From NCBI GenBank assembly GCA_020698575.1, contig CM036245.1, positions 3,435,609-3,499,608 on the forward strand: a stretch of 64,000 nucleotides of DNA. Direction: 5' to 3'. The translations under genes and the position numbers were made by a program. This DNA is from Bostrychus sinensis. Taxonomy: Eukaryota; Chordata; Actinopteri; Gobiiformes; Eleotridae. Shown piece after piece: positions 1 through 10,593 of this stretch. A model generated the notes under the pieces. The model had not been told where the DNA came from, searched no databases, and worked only from the letters and a program-made list of their open reading frames with translations. Numbering within the stretch: position 1 is the stretch's first letter; each line of letters begins with the position of its first letter.

Positions 1-429
1 AGACTACTAAATGAAACACAAAAATGCCCAAAAACCAAAGACTAACAAAAATACCAGAAAAGGCTGAACAGATGAGAAAAACAACTACAGACTTATAAAA
101 ATTGGTGACTTGGGAAACAGGGACTAGGTACAGACTTAGACATGACAACAACGTGACAAAGGATGGGGGAAAACACTAAATAAACAAGGAGTACGCAGGC
201 TATTAAACAAGTGGGAAACACAGGAGGCAGGAAGTAAAACAGAAAAACACAAGGACTAACTTAGACTACAAAATAAAACACAAGAGAAACAAAACACACA
301 GCACAAGACATAGACAGGATCATGACATAAACATAATATGTCTAAATTTAAAATGGGAAAATTGCTTTGAGAGACACTTTTTGTAGTTGTAGCAGGGTTG
401 TTTTTTTTTATTATGTTTTGTACTTGCAG
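1..429. other. A-rich intron sequence upstream of a transglutaminase exon
   Basis: No coding region is supported here. The sequence is A-rich and low in complexity, and resembles dispersed fish repeats. It ends in a T-rich tract and a splice acceptor (CTTGCAG, ending at 429) directly before the transglutaminase exon, so it is read as intron. Earlier exons of that gene lie outside the window. Confidence 0.5.
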
Positions 430-563
430 TTGCTGAACCTGGCCAGAGTGCAGCGTACTGTGATTCTGGAAGTGTCCTTCGTGAACCCGGTCTCTGAGAC
501 TCTGAAGGACTGTGTTCTGATCCTCACTGGGAGCGGACTGTGGAAAGAGGACCAGACTTTCAG
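430..563 (+). CDS. Transglutaminase, penultimate coding exon (C-terminal beta-barrel)
   Basis: This exon encodes 44 complete codons plus two bases of a third-domain segment of a transglutaminase, the calcium-dependent enzyme family that forms glutamyl-lysine crosslinks between proteins. The translation contains VSFVNPVSETLKDCVL and GSGLWKED, matching the conserved 'F.NPL.E.L.DCVL..EGSGL' signature of the first C-terminal beta-barrel. It starts after an acceptor AG at 428-429 and ends at a GTGAAT donor at 564, leaving AG as the first two bases of a codon (phase 2). The next exon at 1602 completes this codon as serine in frame. The catalytic core (Cys-His-Asp) is not in the window. Which paralogue this is cannot be decided from these residues. 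Confidence 0.85.
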
Positions 564-932
564 GTGAATCTATATCTATATATTTAATATCTTTTGTTTT
601 CTACCTATTCATTATTTAATGCCTCACTTTGTCAAATAAAGGCCTGGGAACACAGATCAATATATGCACATTTAACATGCAATAGAATTCAGGTAAAACT
701 TTTTTTGAAATGCAAAAAAAAAAAAAAAAAAAAAGTGGGGAAATGAAAGTTAGGGTGACCAGACGCCCCTATTTAACCGGGACAGTCCCAGTTTTAGGCT
801 CCTTGTCCCATGTCCTAACACATATATGTAAAAACACTCATATGTCCCAGTTTTCAACAAACCATGTCCCAGTTGTCCCCATTTCAAGCAATAGAAAAGC
901 ACTGGACACTTAAAACACATTTATCTGAAGAT
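564..932. other. Intron, AT-rich with a poly-A run and a repeat-like segment
   Basis: Start of the last transglutaminase intron. It contains an A(19) run near 715-734. A segment at about 750-900 beginning GGTGACCAGACG, with repeated TGTCCCAGTT motifs, resembles a dispersed vertebrate DNA-transposon-like repeat. No gene is seen. Confidence 0.4.
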
Positions 933-1440
933 TGTAAGGATTTGTTCATTTTGGGTGAAAGCATCAAAGAGGACGATGATTCAGAAGTGTAATCAAGTCA
1001 GAAGTTTATTCAGTAAAAACACAGGTAAGGTTACAGTCAGCAGAATGAGCGCGCTCCTAAAGAGGAGTGTTCTAAGTTTTTATACTCTGTATGACGATGT
1101 ATGACGATCTCTGCATAGCATTATCTTCTTGGCTTCGAGTAACTTTTTTGTGCATAGGGCAGGGCCACAAAAAGTCCTCAGTTTCTGCAGAGTCTTCCCA
1201 CCATCGACAGGAGCCCCCCTGCAACCTTGGGTCTGATAACTTTGTAGCATTCTCCTTATTTGTGCCATATTTGGAATGCACCTAAGAGTAGAGTGACCTT
1301 AGAGTGAAAGAAGAAAAACATCACATAAAATCAAAGTATTATTATTACTAATGTTGAAGCGTTATTAACCTTAGCAGTAGTACATCAAAATATAAGTTTA
1401 ATGGTAATACACAAAGCTATATGTAGAAATATTCAATAAG
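933..1440 (-). mobile_element. Solo LTR-like repeat, copy 1 (reverse orientation, in intron)
   Basis: A 508-bp segment repeated almost identically at 2241-2748. Read on the minus strand it has LTR architecture: it starts TGAATATTTC, has a TATAAAA box (1078-1084) and an AATAAA signal about 70 bp further on (1005-1010), and ends CCTTACA. No internal retroviral-type region adjoins it, so it is best read as a solo LTR. AAGAT occurs just before the + strand start (928-932) and again at 1438-1442, offset by about two bases from the CA end, so it is only a weak target-duplication candidate. Small ORFs inside it are not genes. Confidence 0.65.
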
Positions 1441-1601
1441 ATTTTTGTCTCTAAAATTATTTACGATGTCATTATTGTTATGAATAAATTGCCATTAAAA
1501 TTCAAAACTTAAGCCCTATCATCATGTACTTTAATTACATGACAGAAGGTCAATCATTATTAATGTGTGATAGTGACTTTTGTGTCTTTTGTGACCAACA
1601 G

Positions 1602-1761
1602 CCTCCCGGATGTGAGTCCCAATAAATGTATCCAAGTTGAAGTCAGTTTTGTTCCGTATAAAGCGGGACTGCACACTGTCTTGGCGGACTTCGACTGTTC
1701 GGTGTTCAGGCACATCAAGGGCAGCACCTCCATCCACGTCAGGAACAGCTACACAAACTAA
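1602..1761 (+). CDS. Transglutaminase, terminal coding exon with stop codon
   Basis: Last coding exon of the transglutaminase gene. It follows an acceptor AG (1600-1601), and its first base completes the serine codon begun at 563. The translation runs LPDVSPNKCIQVEVSF, then VPYKAGLHTVLADFDC, then HIKG and IHVRNSYTN before TAA. This fits the final beta-barrel, whose family hallmark is 'P...G...L..DF.C..L..IKG'. The exon is open, its splice phase agrees with the previous exon, and the C-terminus has normal length, so the gene end looks intact. It is flanked on both sides by direct copies of the same LTR (933-1440 and 2241-2748). No clear polyadenylation signal was identified in the next 130 bp. 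Confidence 0.88.
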
Positions 1762-2240
1762 TGCAGCAGTGCTCAGCTGGGGGAAGTGGGGTCTAATCTT
1801 AGCTCAGATTGTTTCATTTTTTTAAATTTTTTTTTTCCTCTTTATGGAACAGATGTTATGTTTTCATTATTTTACCACAACATTTAATGCACATGTACAC
1901 AGATCAGGCAAAACATTATGACCATGGACAGGCAAAGTAAACAAAACATTTTAACTCTTAATCCTGGCACCTGTTAGTGGGTGGGATGTATTAGGAAACA
2001 GCTGAACATTTGTCCTTAACCCTCTGGACCCTGACACGTCGCCAGTGACTGCTGAGGACATGTTTTATTAAAATTAAGATCTCTTTGTAACCATGAGCGG
2101 TAGTTACTTAGTTTTTTCTCCAGTTGAAGCTAATTCTTGCACGTTCAAAAGCTGCTTTTGATATCTTTGTAACTTTTCTAGACTTCATTTTATGGCGTCT
2201 GAGAGTTTAGTGTCTTTTGGCGACATTTTACTGTTGAGCG

Positions 2241-2748
2241 TGTAAGGATTTGTTCATTTTGGGTGAAAGCATCAAAGAGGACGATGATTCAGAAGTGTAA
2301 TCAAGTCAGAAGTTTATTCAGTAAAAACACAGGTAAGGTTACAGTCAGCAGAGTGAGCGCGCTCCTAAAGAGGAGTGTTCTAAGTTTTTATACTATGTAT
2401 GACGATGTATGACGATCTCTGCATAGCATTATCTTCTTGGCTTCGAGTAACTTTTTTGTGCATAGGGCAGGGCCACAAAAAGTTCTCAGTTTCTGCAGAG
2501 TCTTCCCACCATCGACAGGAGCCCCCCCTGCAACCTTGGGTCTGATAACTTTGTAGCAGCTCCTTATTTGTGCCATATTTGGAATGCACCTAAGAGTAGA
2601 GTGACCTTAGAGTGAAAGAAGAAAAACATCACATGAAATAAAAGTATTATTATTACTAATGTTGAAGCATTATTAACCTTAGCAGTAGTACATCAAAATA
2701 TAAGTTTAATGGTAATACGCAAAGCTAAATATAGAAATATTCAATAAG
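2241..2748 (-). mobile_element. Solo LTR-like repeat, copy 2
   Basis: Second copy of the 508-bp repeat at 933-1440, in the same orientation, differing by a few substitutions and small indels (for example near 2556). It keeps the minus-strand TATA box and AATAAA. It lies 479 bp after the transglutaminase stop codon. Confidence 0.65.
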
Positions 2749-2863
2749 TGCCACCTACAGGATGGACCCAAATTTTGCACATTTCTGATACAAATCCTGC
2801 CAAAACCAATTGTTTTATATCAATAGCTTTCATTAGCTTTTACTGTAGTTGCCATATTGATTA

Positions 2864-3867
2864 CCCACAATTAAGGGTGCTCCGATCAGGGTTTTTGAGG
2901 CCGATCACCGATCACCGATCAGCCTCTGCTGTGATCGGCCGATACCGATCATGGCCGATACCGATCACGTGGTCTTCAATGTAGTAATGTATTGTATGCA
3001 GGCTATTATTAGTTCCATTTGAAAAATACTGTAGCCTTTGTAAATATAAAAGAACAACAAAATTCTACTTATTTTTGTTTTAGAAGAGGTTTTGTTGCAT
3101 TATTGGTCTTTAATGTGTGCCCAGTGTCTGTGGCTTTGTTTGAATGCTCCGCTGATGTAAAAATCAGCTGTTCTTAATTGGTTCCTTTAATGCGAGTCCG
3201 GGGTGCAGCGCCTGTGTCCGCGTAACGCGCAGCCAAACCAGGTTGAAACACAGAGGACTAAAGAGCAGACAGCTCCTGCTGCCAGTTTTGACAACGTCTG
3301 AATGAAGAAAACGTGCAAAGAGAGCAGAGAAGACAACGATGAAAGGTGCTCCTCTCAGACACACGGACACATGGGCTGCCTTTTTACTTTCTCTTTCCAT
3401 TAGCAGCCATTTGGTGTAGTTTAAGCCACAAAACGCACAGTTTTCTCCGCGCAACAAGACCCAGGCAGACTCTGAACTTTCTTAATCCTTTTAACGTAAC
3501 TGTTAGCGGGTTAGCTGTAGCTCTATTTACGTTGGTGTTTGCAAATACACGCACTGCTGCGCCTCGGTTCTGTCCCGTGCGCTCCTAAAGCAGGCGGGGA
3601 CACAGTGGGGACACAAAGCAGCGCCTCCAGGGCAGGTTTGTGTTAGTTATAACCAGGGCTTAACTTAAAAACACTGCTAAAATAACGCTACTGCTGTTTA
3701 ATCAAACTGGAGTCTAGGACAGTAAATGTGAGAGCCTCGCGTGTTTGTTGTAATTTGATCGGCCCTTCTGATCGGCCCATTTTACCGATCACCGATCACT
3801 CTATTTTTAGCCATGATCGGCCGATCATGATCGGCGGCCGATCGATCGGAGCACCCTTACCCACAAT
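2864..3867. mobile_element. Non-autonomous hAT transposon with 8-bp target duplication
   Basis: The element at 2872-3859 (988 bp) begins TAAGGGTGCTCCGATC and ends with its inverse GATCGGAGCACCCTTA. It is flanked on both sides by CCCACAAT (2864-2871 and 3860-3867), an 8-bp target duplication diagnostic of the hAT superfamily. Both subterminal regions are rich in GATCGGCCGAT/ACCGATCA motifs. No transposase is present, and the minus-strand ORF at 3164-3457 has no recognisable domain. Confidence 0.85.
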
Positions 3868-4562
3868 GCTTTACAACTTGCTGACATCATCAATGACATC
3901 ATTGGCCCTTTATAAATGCACGAGCTGTCGATAGTAAAATGTCGACAAAAGCACAGTGGAGGGTTGAGATATCTTTTTAGTGCATATGATGTAAAAACTT
4001 GCACCTACAGTGTTCTACTTTGTTTTTGCCTTTTTCAAGAGTTTATGTTTTTATCAATAGTTATACATTTTAACAAAAATCTGATTCATAATTGTTTTGT
4101 TCTTTTATTTCACAATCTAAAGCAATTGTTAACCCTTAGGGCACCTGGCACATATTTTTTAAATAAATGTATGCAGAATGCAAATATTTCTACCTACACT
4201 GTTCTTATTTGATATTCCAACTAACAAGGGTCTATAAATTGTGTTTTATTCATCAAAAGGCTTGTAATATTTAATAAGAGAGCCCTGGTTTTGCATTTTT
4301 ACACTTTTTCTTTTGCCTTTTGGACAAGTAGGTAGTTTTTATTCTCACTTGTCATACAATCAGCACACACAGACTTAAAGTTCAGGTTGTTCTGAAGAAA
4401 ATGATGTAAGTAGCATCTCTGTGGATCACTGGAGTGAAATAGCCCTATTTATATAAAAAAGTCTAAGCGAGGATAATTTGCCAAATATCGAAAGGGCATC
4501 ACAGTTTGTTGTGTGGGGGCTGCATTAAGCTGGTGGTCATAATGTTTTGCTTGATGTCTGTA

Positions 4563-5946
4563 AAATCATTCCCAATTATCTGTAATTAAAACAATATTCA
4601 GGCTTCATGTAGAACTGTTGGGAATCACTACACTGAAGAATTATGTGTGGGGCAAAAATCTAAGTTGTGCACTGTCATTTTCTAAATTGGTGAATTCTTT
4701 TCCAGCTGGCTTTTCCCTTTTGGGATCTGTGCACTGTGTAGAGATTTGGATTTTAAGATAGCCTAGGTTTTACGCCAAATGCCCTCCCTGATGCATTACT
4801 CTCTTCATTTATCCAGGCTTGGGACCGGCACAAAGGGTACAATGGCTCATGAGTTCATATGTGAATGGATAAACTGGCAAAAAAAAATAGTAATAATATG
4901 GAAGAGTTATAAATGTGTAAGTCATGGCAACAAAACAACATATTGCAAACTTAAAAGTGTCCTAAAAATGAAAAGCATAACACTGTTATTATACAACAAC
5001 GGCGCTGAAATGTTGAAAGAGTGTTATTACAGTTTTATTTTGAAATTACTTTCAGTATCTGCAGCCTGGCTTCCTTGTGGTAGTAGTAGTACTTTTTATT
5101 TTACCAAATATTTGCAGTACTAAACATATTAAAAAGGATGTCTGTATTCTTGGAATGTGGTTTGTAATTTGATTTGATTTTTTCTTTTAATGTAGTCTCT
5201 GGGTTATATTTTAGAGATAGTGCTGTTCCCACATTGATCTTACTGTATCCTGTTTTATTATAAAGACTGGACTAAATGCACTGCACACACAAAAAAAAAA
5301 AAAAAAAGAATAAAATATTTGGTGGGAATGTGGATATTTTGGTTACCCTTATGTACTCCTGGGGATGTTTTTAACCACTAAGGGTCATTTTTCACTCTTT
5401 ATTTGGCCATAACTTCCACTGTATTTGAGAAAATTGAATGATTTTTGGTGACAAATCTTAACCCTTGTGCCTTGTTAATGGAAATTTGTGTAGTTGAGGG
5501 TCCATCTATGAGATAACTTTGGCTGTGATTGTTCAATATCCATGAACATTGGTAAAGAACTGTGTTTTGCAAGAAATGTCATGTTTCAACCAAATCCGAT
5601 GTATTTTGAATGTTTTTGTCATCTTTAAATCAAACTGAAAATGGTTTTGTCTGCAATTTCCCATTTCTCTGCAGCAAACCTCATGAAATTTTGTAAAAAT
5701 TTGGTAAATCCAAAAATCACCCCATTTTAGCCCCTCCCCCACTGACCATTATTGTGACCCTTTACAACAAATCGGCATCATTGTAGATTTCATGCTCAAG
5801 ACAAAATAATGTAAAATTTTGCAATTCTATTTAATTTTACTGAATTTCATGGAGTTTGGTGCAGGAAAACTTTAAATAAAAGACCGTTTTGTTTTGTTTT
5901 TTCACTTGTAATCAAAGGTAGCTCAAACACTTTACACTAACAACAC
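4563..5946. other. AT-rich intergenic DNA, no gene seen
   Basis: AT-rich sequence with a short A(18) run near 5291-5308. No coding region, RNA gene or clear repeat boundary is supported; the 114-codon ORF at 4779-5123 shows no recognisable domain. Confidence 0.5.
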
Positions 5947-7300
5947 GAAAGTAACTTTTTTTTTCGATCTGACATTACACAAAAACAAATAAAGCACCAA
6001 AGTCAATCTTCTCACTGATTACTGAGATAGTTATGTGTCATACTGATAATGGTAAAAGTCAAATTTATTTTTATAATATAGAGTTATAATGTCATCTAAA
6101 GGGTTAATTATTAGTAGTGATTAATTAAGTTATATCAATTAATTCAGAATTGATTATTTTATAGCAGTTAAAGTTCAAAATACAAATCTTGTAGTTAACC
6201 ACATGAACACAACTTTTTTTTTATCCAGTCGGACATTACACAAAAACAAATATTGCACCAAAGTAGGGCTGTCGCGGTGAGAGAATTTCCCCTGCAGTAA
6301 TTATATGCGACTCAACACCGCGGTGTGCGGTGTAGGTGATATAGCATAAGCTAATAATAACACATGAAAAAATGACATGTCCAAACAAATTTTGATTATA
6401 AAAATAAATTGAAATATAGTTAAGCCTCTGCTTTAACAAAAACCCGAGTCAGGCACGAGTGATAATGTCCCTGCAGCGCGGCTAACGTGGTAGCTTTAGA
6501 AAAACCCACATGTTCACCTTCTGTGGTTTGAGAGATGAGCTAAGGAGGCCAGCAGTGCGACTCTACAGAGCGACTGTCACACACCTGTACCTGCGGCAGG
6601 TGAGAGAGCAGAGAAAAACCTCACGTAGTTATGGCGTCACCAGGTGAGTGAATCGTCAGTCGAGTCTACGGCTCCTTCTCTGAGTAACGCGTAAAGGCTG
6701 ATTTATACTTCTGCGTCAAATCGTAGCCCTGACGTGCACCTGGCCAAAAATCAATGAAGCAGCACAACTCCTGCAGAAGCCTTTTCCTTTCTCACCATTA
6801 ACCCTCTGTTCTCCACTCCCAGCGTCTCTGAGTGCGTATACCTGCGTAAACATTAAATGCTTCATGGTTTACAGTAAAATTAAACTGTGCCTCCCATTAG
6901 TGCATCGTTAAAATGATAAACTGCGGTTACCGCGGTCGCTTGTGCCCCAATGTGGTTGGATTAATAACAGCGCGGTTTGACAATAATGCGGTCCTACACC
7001 AAAGTCACTCTTCTCATTGATTACTGAGGCAGTTAGGCCCATCATGCTGAAAATGGTTAAAGTCAAATTTGTTTTTATATTATAGCATTATAATGTATAA
7101 TGTCATACATGTGAAAAAACTGGCATCTAAAGGGTTAATTATTATTGGTGATGAATTAAATCATTATAAAAATGAATTCAGAACCCCTTCATGAAAACAA
7201 TGGGAAAAAAATGTTTGGAAAAATATTAATCTTTGATGATTTTATTGCAGTTTAAGGTTCAAAATACAAATCTTGTTAACCACACAAACATAACTTTTAG
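5947..7300. repeat. Two-copy tandem duplication, second copy split by a hAT element
   Basis: The block from about 5947 to 6211 recurs as 6212-6263 plus 7005-about 7300. Shared landmarks are CATTACACAAAAACAAAT, GCACCAAAGTCA, TCTAAAGGGTTAATTATTA and TTCAAAATACAAATCTTGT. The second copy is interrupted by the hAT element at 6264-6996. The copies are clearly diverged, so the duplication is old. Confidence 0.6.
6256..7004. mobile_element. Non-autonomous hAT-like element with 8-bp target duplication
   Basis: The element at 6264-6996 (733 bp) starts TAGGGCTGTCGCGGTG and ends GCGGTCCTA. Its ends are imperfect inverted repeats. CACCAAAG flanks it on both sides (6256-6263 and 6997-7004). No transposase is seen. 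The uninterrupted target exists in the neighbouring tandem copy near 5996-6003. Confidence 0.75.
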
Positions 7301-7684
7301 GGTATAAGGGTTAATTTTGACAAATTTGACTTTAAAATTTTCTATAGGTCAGTAATGCACTGTGGGTAAATTTACTACCCTCATGTACTCCTGGGATGAA
7401 AACAGCCACCAGCTACTGAAAAAAATATAGCAGATAGGTATTTTTTAAAACATGTTTTGTTTTTCTTAAATCAGTTAATTCATCTCAGTTCTGCTCAAAA
7501 CTACTAAATTTAAATAAAAAAAACAAAAAAAAACAAAACAAATGACCAGTTAAATATGCAAAATCACTGATAGGAAAAAAATACTCAAAATAGCCTGTTT
7601 TCCTTATGAAAAGTGATTGTGAGCTGAATTAGTTTTTACCTTTTATCACAGTCTGGGACATGTCAAACATTAGTAACAACTAGG
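7301..7684. other. AT-rich intergenic DNA, no gene seen
   Basis: AT-rich sequence with short A-rich tracts; nothing recognisable. Confidence 0.4.
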
Positions 7685-7860
7685 GTTGCAAAATTCCGGG
7701 AAATTTCAAAGTTGGAAATTTTGAATGGGAATTTATGGGAACTTATGGGAATTTATGGGAATAAATTAGGAACTTACACAAAGCTGTCCCAAGACAGGGC
7801 AATATACTATAGCATAAAAAACACAAACACAGTTCAATATCTGTGTTATTCCTCAGACAC
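7685..7860. repeat. Dispersed repeat end abutting the 19-bp minisatellite
   Basis: It contains GGGTTGCAAAATTCCGGG followed by internally repetitive GGGAATTTATGG/GGGAACTTATGG motifs, a pattern seen in fish DNA-transposon-derived repeats. It runs directly into the minisatellite, which might have expanded from inside this element. Confidence 0.4.
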
Positions 7861-10540
7861 ATGTACATGTGGTACATGTAGTAACATGCGGTACATGTAG
7901 TAACATGTGGTACATGTAGTAACATGCGGTACATGTAGTAACATGTGGTACATATAGTAACCTGCGGTACATGAAGTAACATGCGGTACATGCAGTAACC
8001 TCTGGTTCATGTAGTAACCTGCGGTACATGTAGTAACCTGCGGTACATGTAGTAACATGTGGTACATGTAGTAACATGTGGTACATGTAGTAACCTGTGG
8101 TACATGTAGTAACCTGCGGTACATGTAGTAACATGTGGTACATGTAGTAACCTGCGGTACATGTAGTAACCTGCGGTACATGTAGTAACATGTGGTACAT
8201 GTAGTAACATGTGGTACATGTAGTAACATGTGGTACATGTAGTAACCTGTGGTACATGTAGTAACATGTGGTACATGTAGTAACCTGCGGTACATGTAGT
8301 AACATGTGGTACATGTAGTAACATGCGGTACATGTAGTAACCTGTGGTACATGTAGTAACATGTGGTACATGTAGTAACCTGTGGTACATGTAGTAACAT
8401 GTGGTACATGTAGTAACCTGTGGTACATGTAGTAACATGTGGTACATGTAGTAACATGCGGTACATGTAGTAACCTGTGGTACATGTAGTAACCTGCGGT
8501 ACATGTAGTAACCTGCGGTACATGTAGTAACCTGCGGTACATGTAGTAACCTGCGGTACATGTAGTAACCTGTGGTACATGTAGTAACCTGCGGTACATG
8601 TAGTAACCTGCGGTACATGTAGTAACCTGCGGTACATGTAGTAACCTGCGGTACATGTAGTAACCTGCGGTACATGTAGTAACCTGCGGTACATGTAGTA
8701 ACATGCGGTACATGTAGTAACATGCGGTACATGTAGTAACCTGCGGTACATGTAGTAACATGCGGTACATGTAGTAACCTGCGGTACATGTAGTAACCTG
8801 TGGTACATGTAGTAACATGCGGTACATGTAGTAACCTGTGGTACATGTAGTAACATGCGGTACATGTAGTAACCTGCGGTACATGTAGTAACCTGCGGTA
8901 CATGTAGTAACCTCTGGTTCATGTAGTAACCTGTGGTACATGTAGTAACCTGTGGTACATGTAGTAACCTGTGGTACATGTAGTAACATGTGGTACATGT
9001 AGTAACCTGTGGTACATGTAGTAACCTGTGGTACATGTAGTAACATGTGGTACATGTAGTAACCTGTGGTACATGTAGTAACCTCTGGTTCATGTAGTAA
9101 CCAGTGGTACATGTAGTAACCTGTGGTACATGTAGTAACCTCTGGTTCATGTAGTAACCTGTGGTACATGTAGTAACCTCTGGTTCATGTAGTAACCTGT
9201 GGTACATGTAGTAACCTGCGGTACATGTAGTAACCTCTGGTTCATGTAGTAACCTGTGGTACATGTAGTAACATGCGGTACATGTAGTAACCTGCGGTAC
9301 ATGTAGTAACATGTGGTACATGTAGTAACCTGTGGTACATGTAGTAACGTGGTACATGTAGTAACATGCGGTACATGTAGTAACCTGCGGTACATGTAGT
9401 AACCTGCGGTACATGTAGTAACATGTGGTACATGTAGTAACATGCGGTACATGTAGTAACCTGCGGTACATGTAGTAACCTGTGGTACATGTAGTAACCT
9501 GTGGTACATGTAGTAACCTGTGATACATGTAGTAACCTGTGGTACATGTAGTAACCTGTGGTACATGTAGTAACATGCGGTACATGTAGTAACCTGCGGT
9601 ACATGTAGTAACCTGCGGTACATGTAGTAACATGTGGTACATGTAGTAACATGCGGTACATGTAGTAACCTGCGGTACATGTAGTAACCTGTGGTACATG
9701 TAGTAACCTCTGGTTCATGTAGTAACCTGTGATACATGTAGTAACCTGTGGTACATGTAGTAACCTGTGGTACATGTAGTAACATGCGGTACATGTAGTA
9801 ACCTGCGGTACATGTAGTAACCTGCGGTACATGTAGTAACATGTGGTACATGTAGTAACCTGCGGTACATGTAGTAACATGCGGTACATGTAGTAACATG
9901 TGGTACATGTAGTAACATGCGGTACATGTAGTAACCTGCGGTACATGTAGTAACCTGTGGTACATGTAGTAACCTCTGGTTCATGTAGTAACCTGTGATA
10001 CATGTAGTAACCTGTGGTACATGTAGTAACCTGTGGTACATGTAGTAACCTGTGGTACATGTAGTAACCTGTGGTACATGTAGTAACATGTGGTACATGT
10101 AGTAACATGCGGTACATGTAGTAACCTGCGGTACATGTAGTAACCTGCGGTACATGTAGTAACATGCGGTACATGTAGTAACATGCGGTACATGTAGTAA
10201 CCTGCGGTACATGTAGTAACATGCGGTACATGTAGTAACATGCGGTACATGTAGTAACCTGCGGTACATGTAGTAACCTGTGGTACATGTAGTAACATGC
10301 GGTACATGTAGTAACCTGTGGTACATGTAGTAACATGTGGTACATGTAGTAACCTGTGGTACATGTAGTAACATGCGGTACATGTAGTAACATGCGGTAC
10401 ATGTAGTAACCTGCGGTACATGTAGTAACCTCTGGTTCATGTAGTAACCTGTGATACATGTAGTAACCTGTGGTACATGTAGTAACCTGTGGTACATGTA
10501 GTAACCTGTGGTACATGTAGTAACCTGTGGTACATGTAGC
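7861..10540. repeat. 19-bp minisatellite, about 140 units
   Basis: A tandem array of the 19-bp unit GGTACATGTAGTAACMTGY, about 2.68 kb. Two positions vary between units (C/A and C/T), giving four common unit types. Rarer CTCTGGTTC and TGATAC variants recur at multiples of 19 bp, and one unit near 9347 is shortened by 3 bp. Each unit holds the palindrome TACATGTA. Because 19 is not a multiple of 3 and the minus strand of the consensus lacks stop codons, long minus-strand ORFs (up to 617 codons) exist in all three frames, all encoding one 19-residue repeat. These are a by-product of the repeat, not genes. The array ends about 55 bp before the Gypsy gag start. Confidence 0.95.
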
Positions 10541-10593
10541 TTTCGGGCAAACAAGTCGGAGAGGGGGGAGAGTAACGCTAAATAAGTCTAAAA

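Larger units (their letters stand above)
1896..4562. mobile_element. Tc1/mariner-type transposon relic with nested insertions
   Basis: The left end (about 1896-1925, ATCAGGCAAAACATTATGAC) and right end (about 4532-4562, GTCATAATGTTTTGCTTGAT) are inverted copies, each next to a TA. This motif and the following CACCTGTTAGTGGGTGGGAT are typical of a dispersed fish Tc1-like family. No transposase is left; the interior is unrelated AT-rich DNA carrying an LTR copy and a hAT element. The two ends could derive from one element or from two separate remnants. This is inferred from end motifs only. Confidence 0.5.

Noticed and set aside
933..2748. The two LTR copies as a single LTR retrotransposon with an internal region
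   Set aside because: The sequence between them is the transglutaminase exon and flanking DNA; no gag, pol, primer site or polypurine tract.
3164..3457. 97-codon minus ORF in the hAT element
   Set aside because: No hAT transposase motifs; lies wholly inside a non-autonomous element.
4779..5123. 114-codon plus ORF
   Set aside because: AT-rich, no recognisable domain, no splice or homology support.
7861..10540. CRISPR-like appearance of the repeat array
   Set aside because: Units are contiguous with no unique spacers, and the window is vertebrate DNA.
7846..10554. Very long minus-strand ORFs (up to 617 codons)
   Set aside because: Pure consequence of a stop-free 19-bp tandem repeat; same repeat peptide in every frame, no unique domain, start or codon signal.
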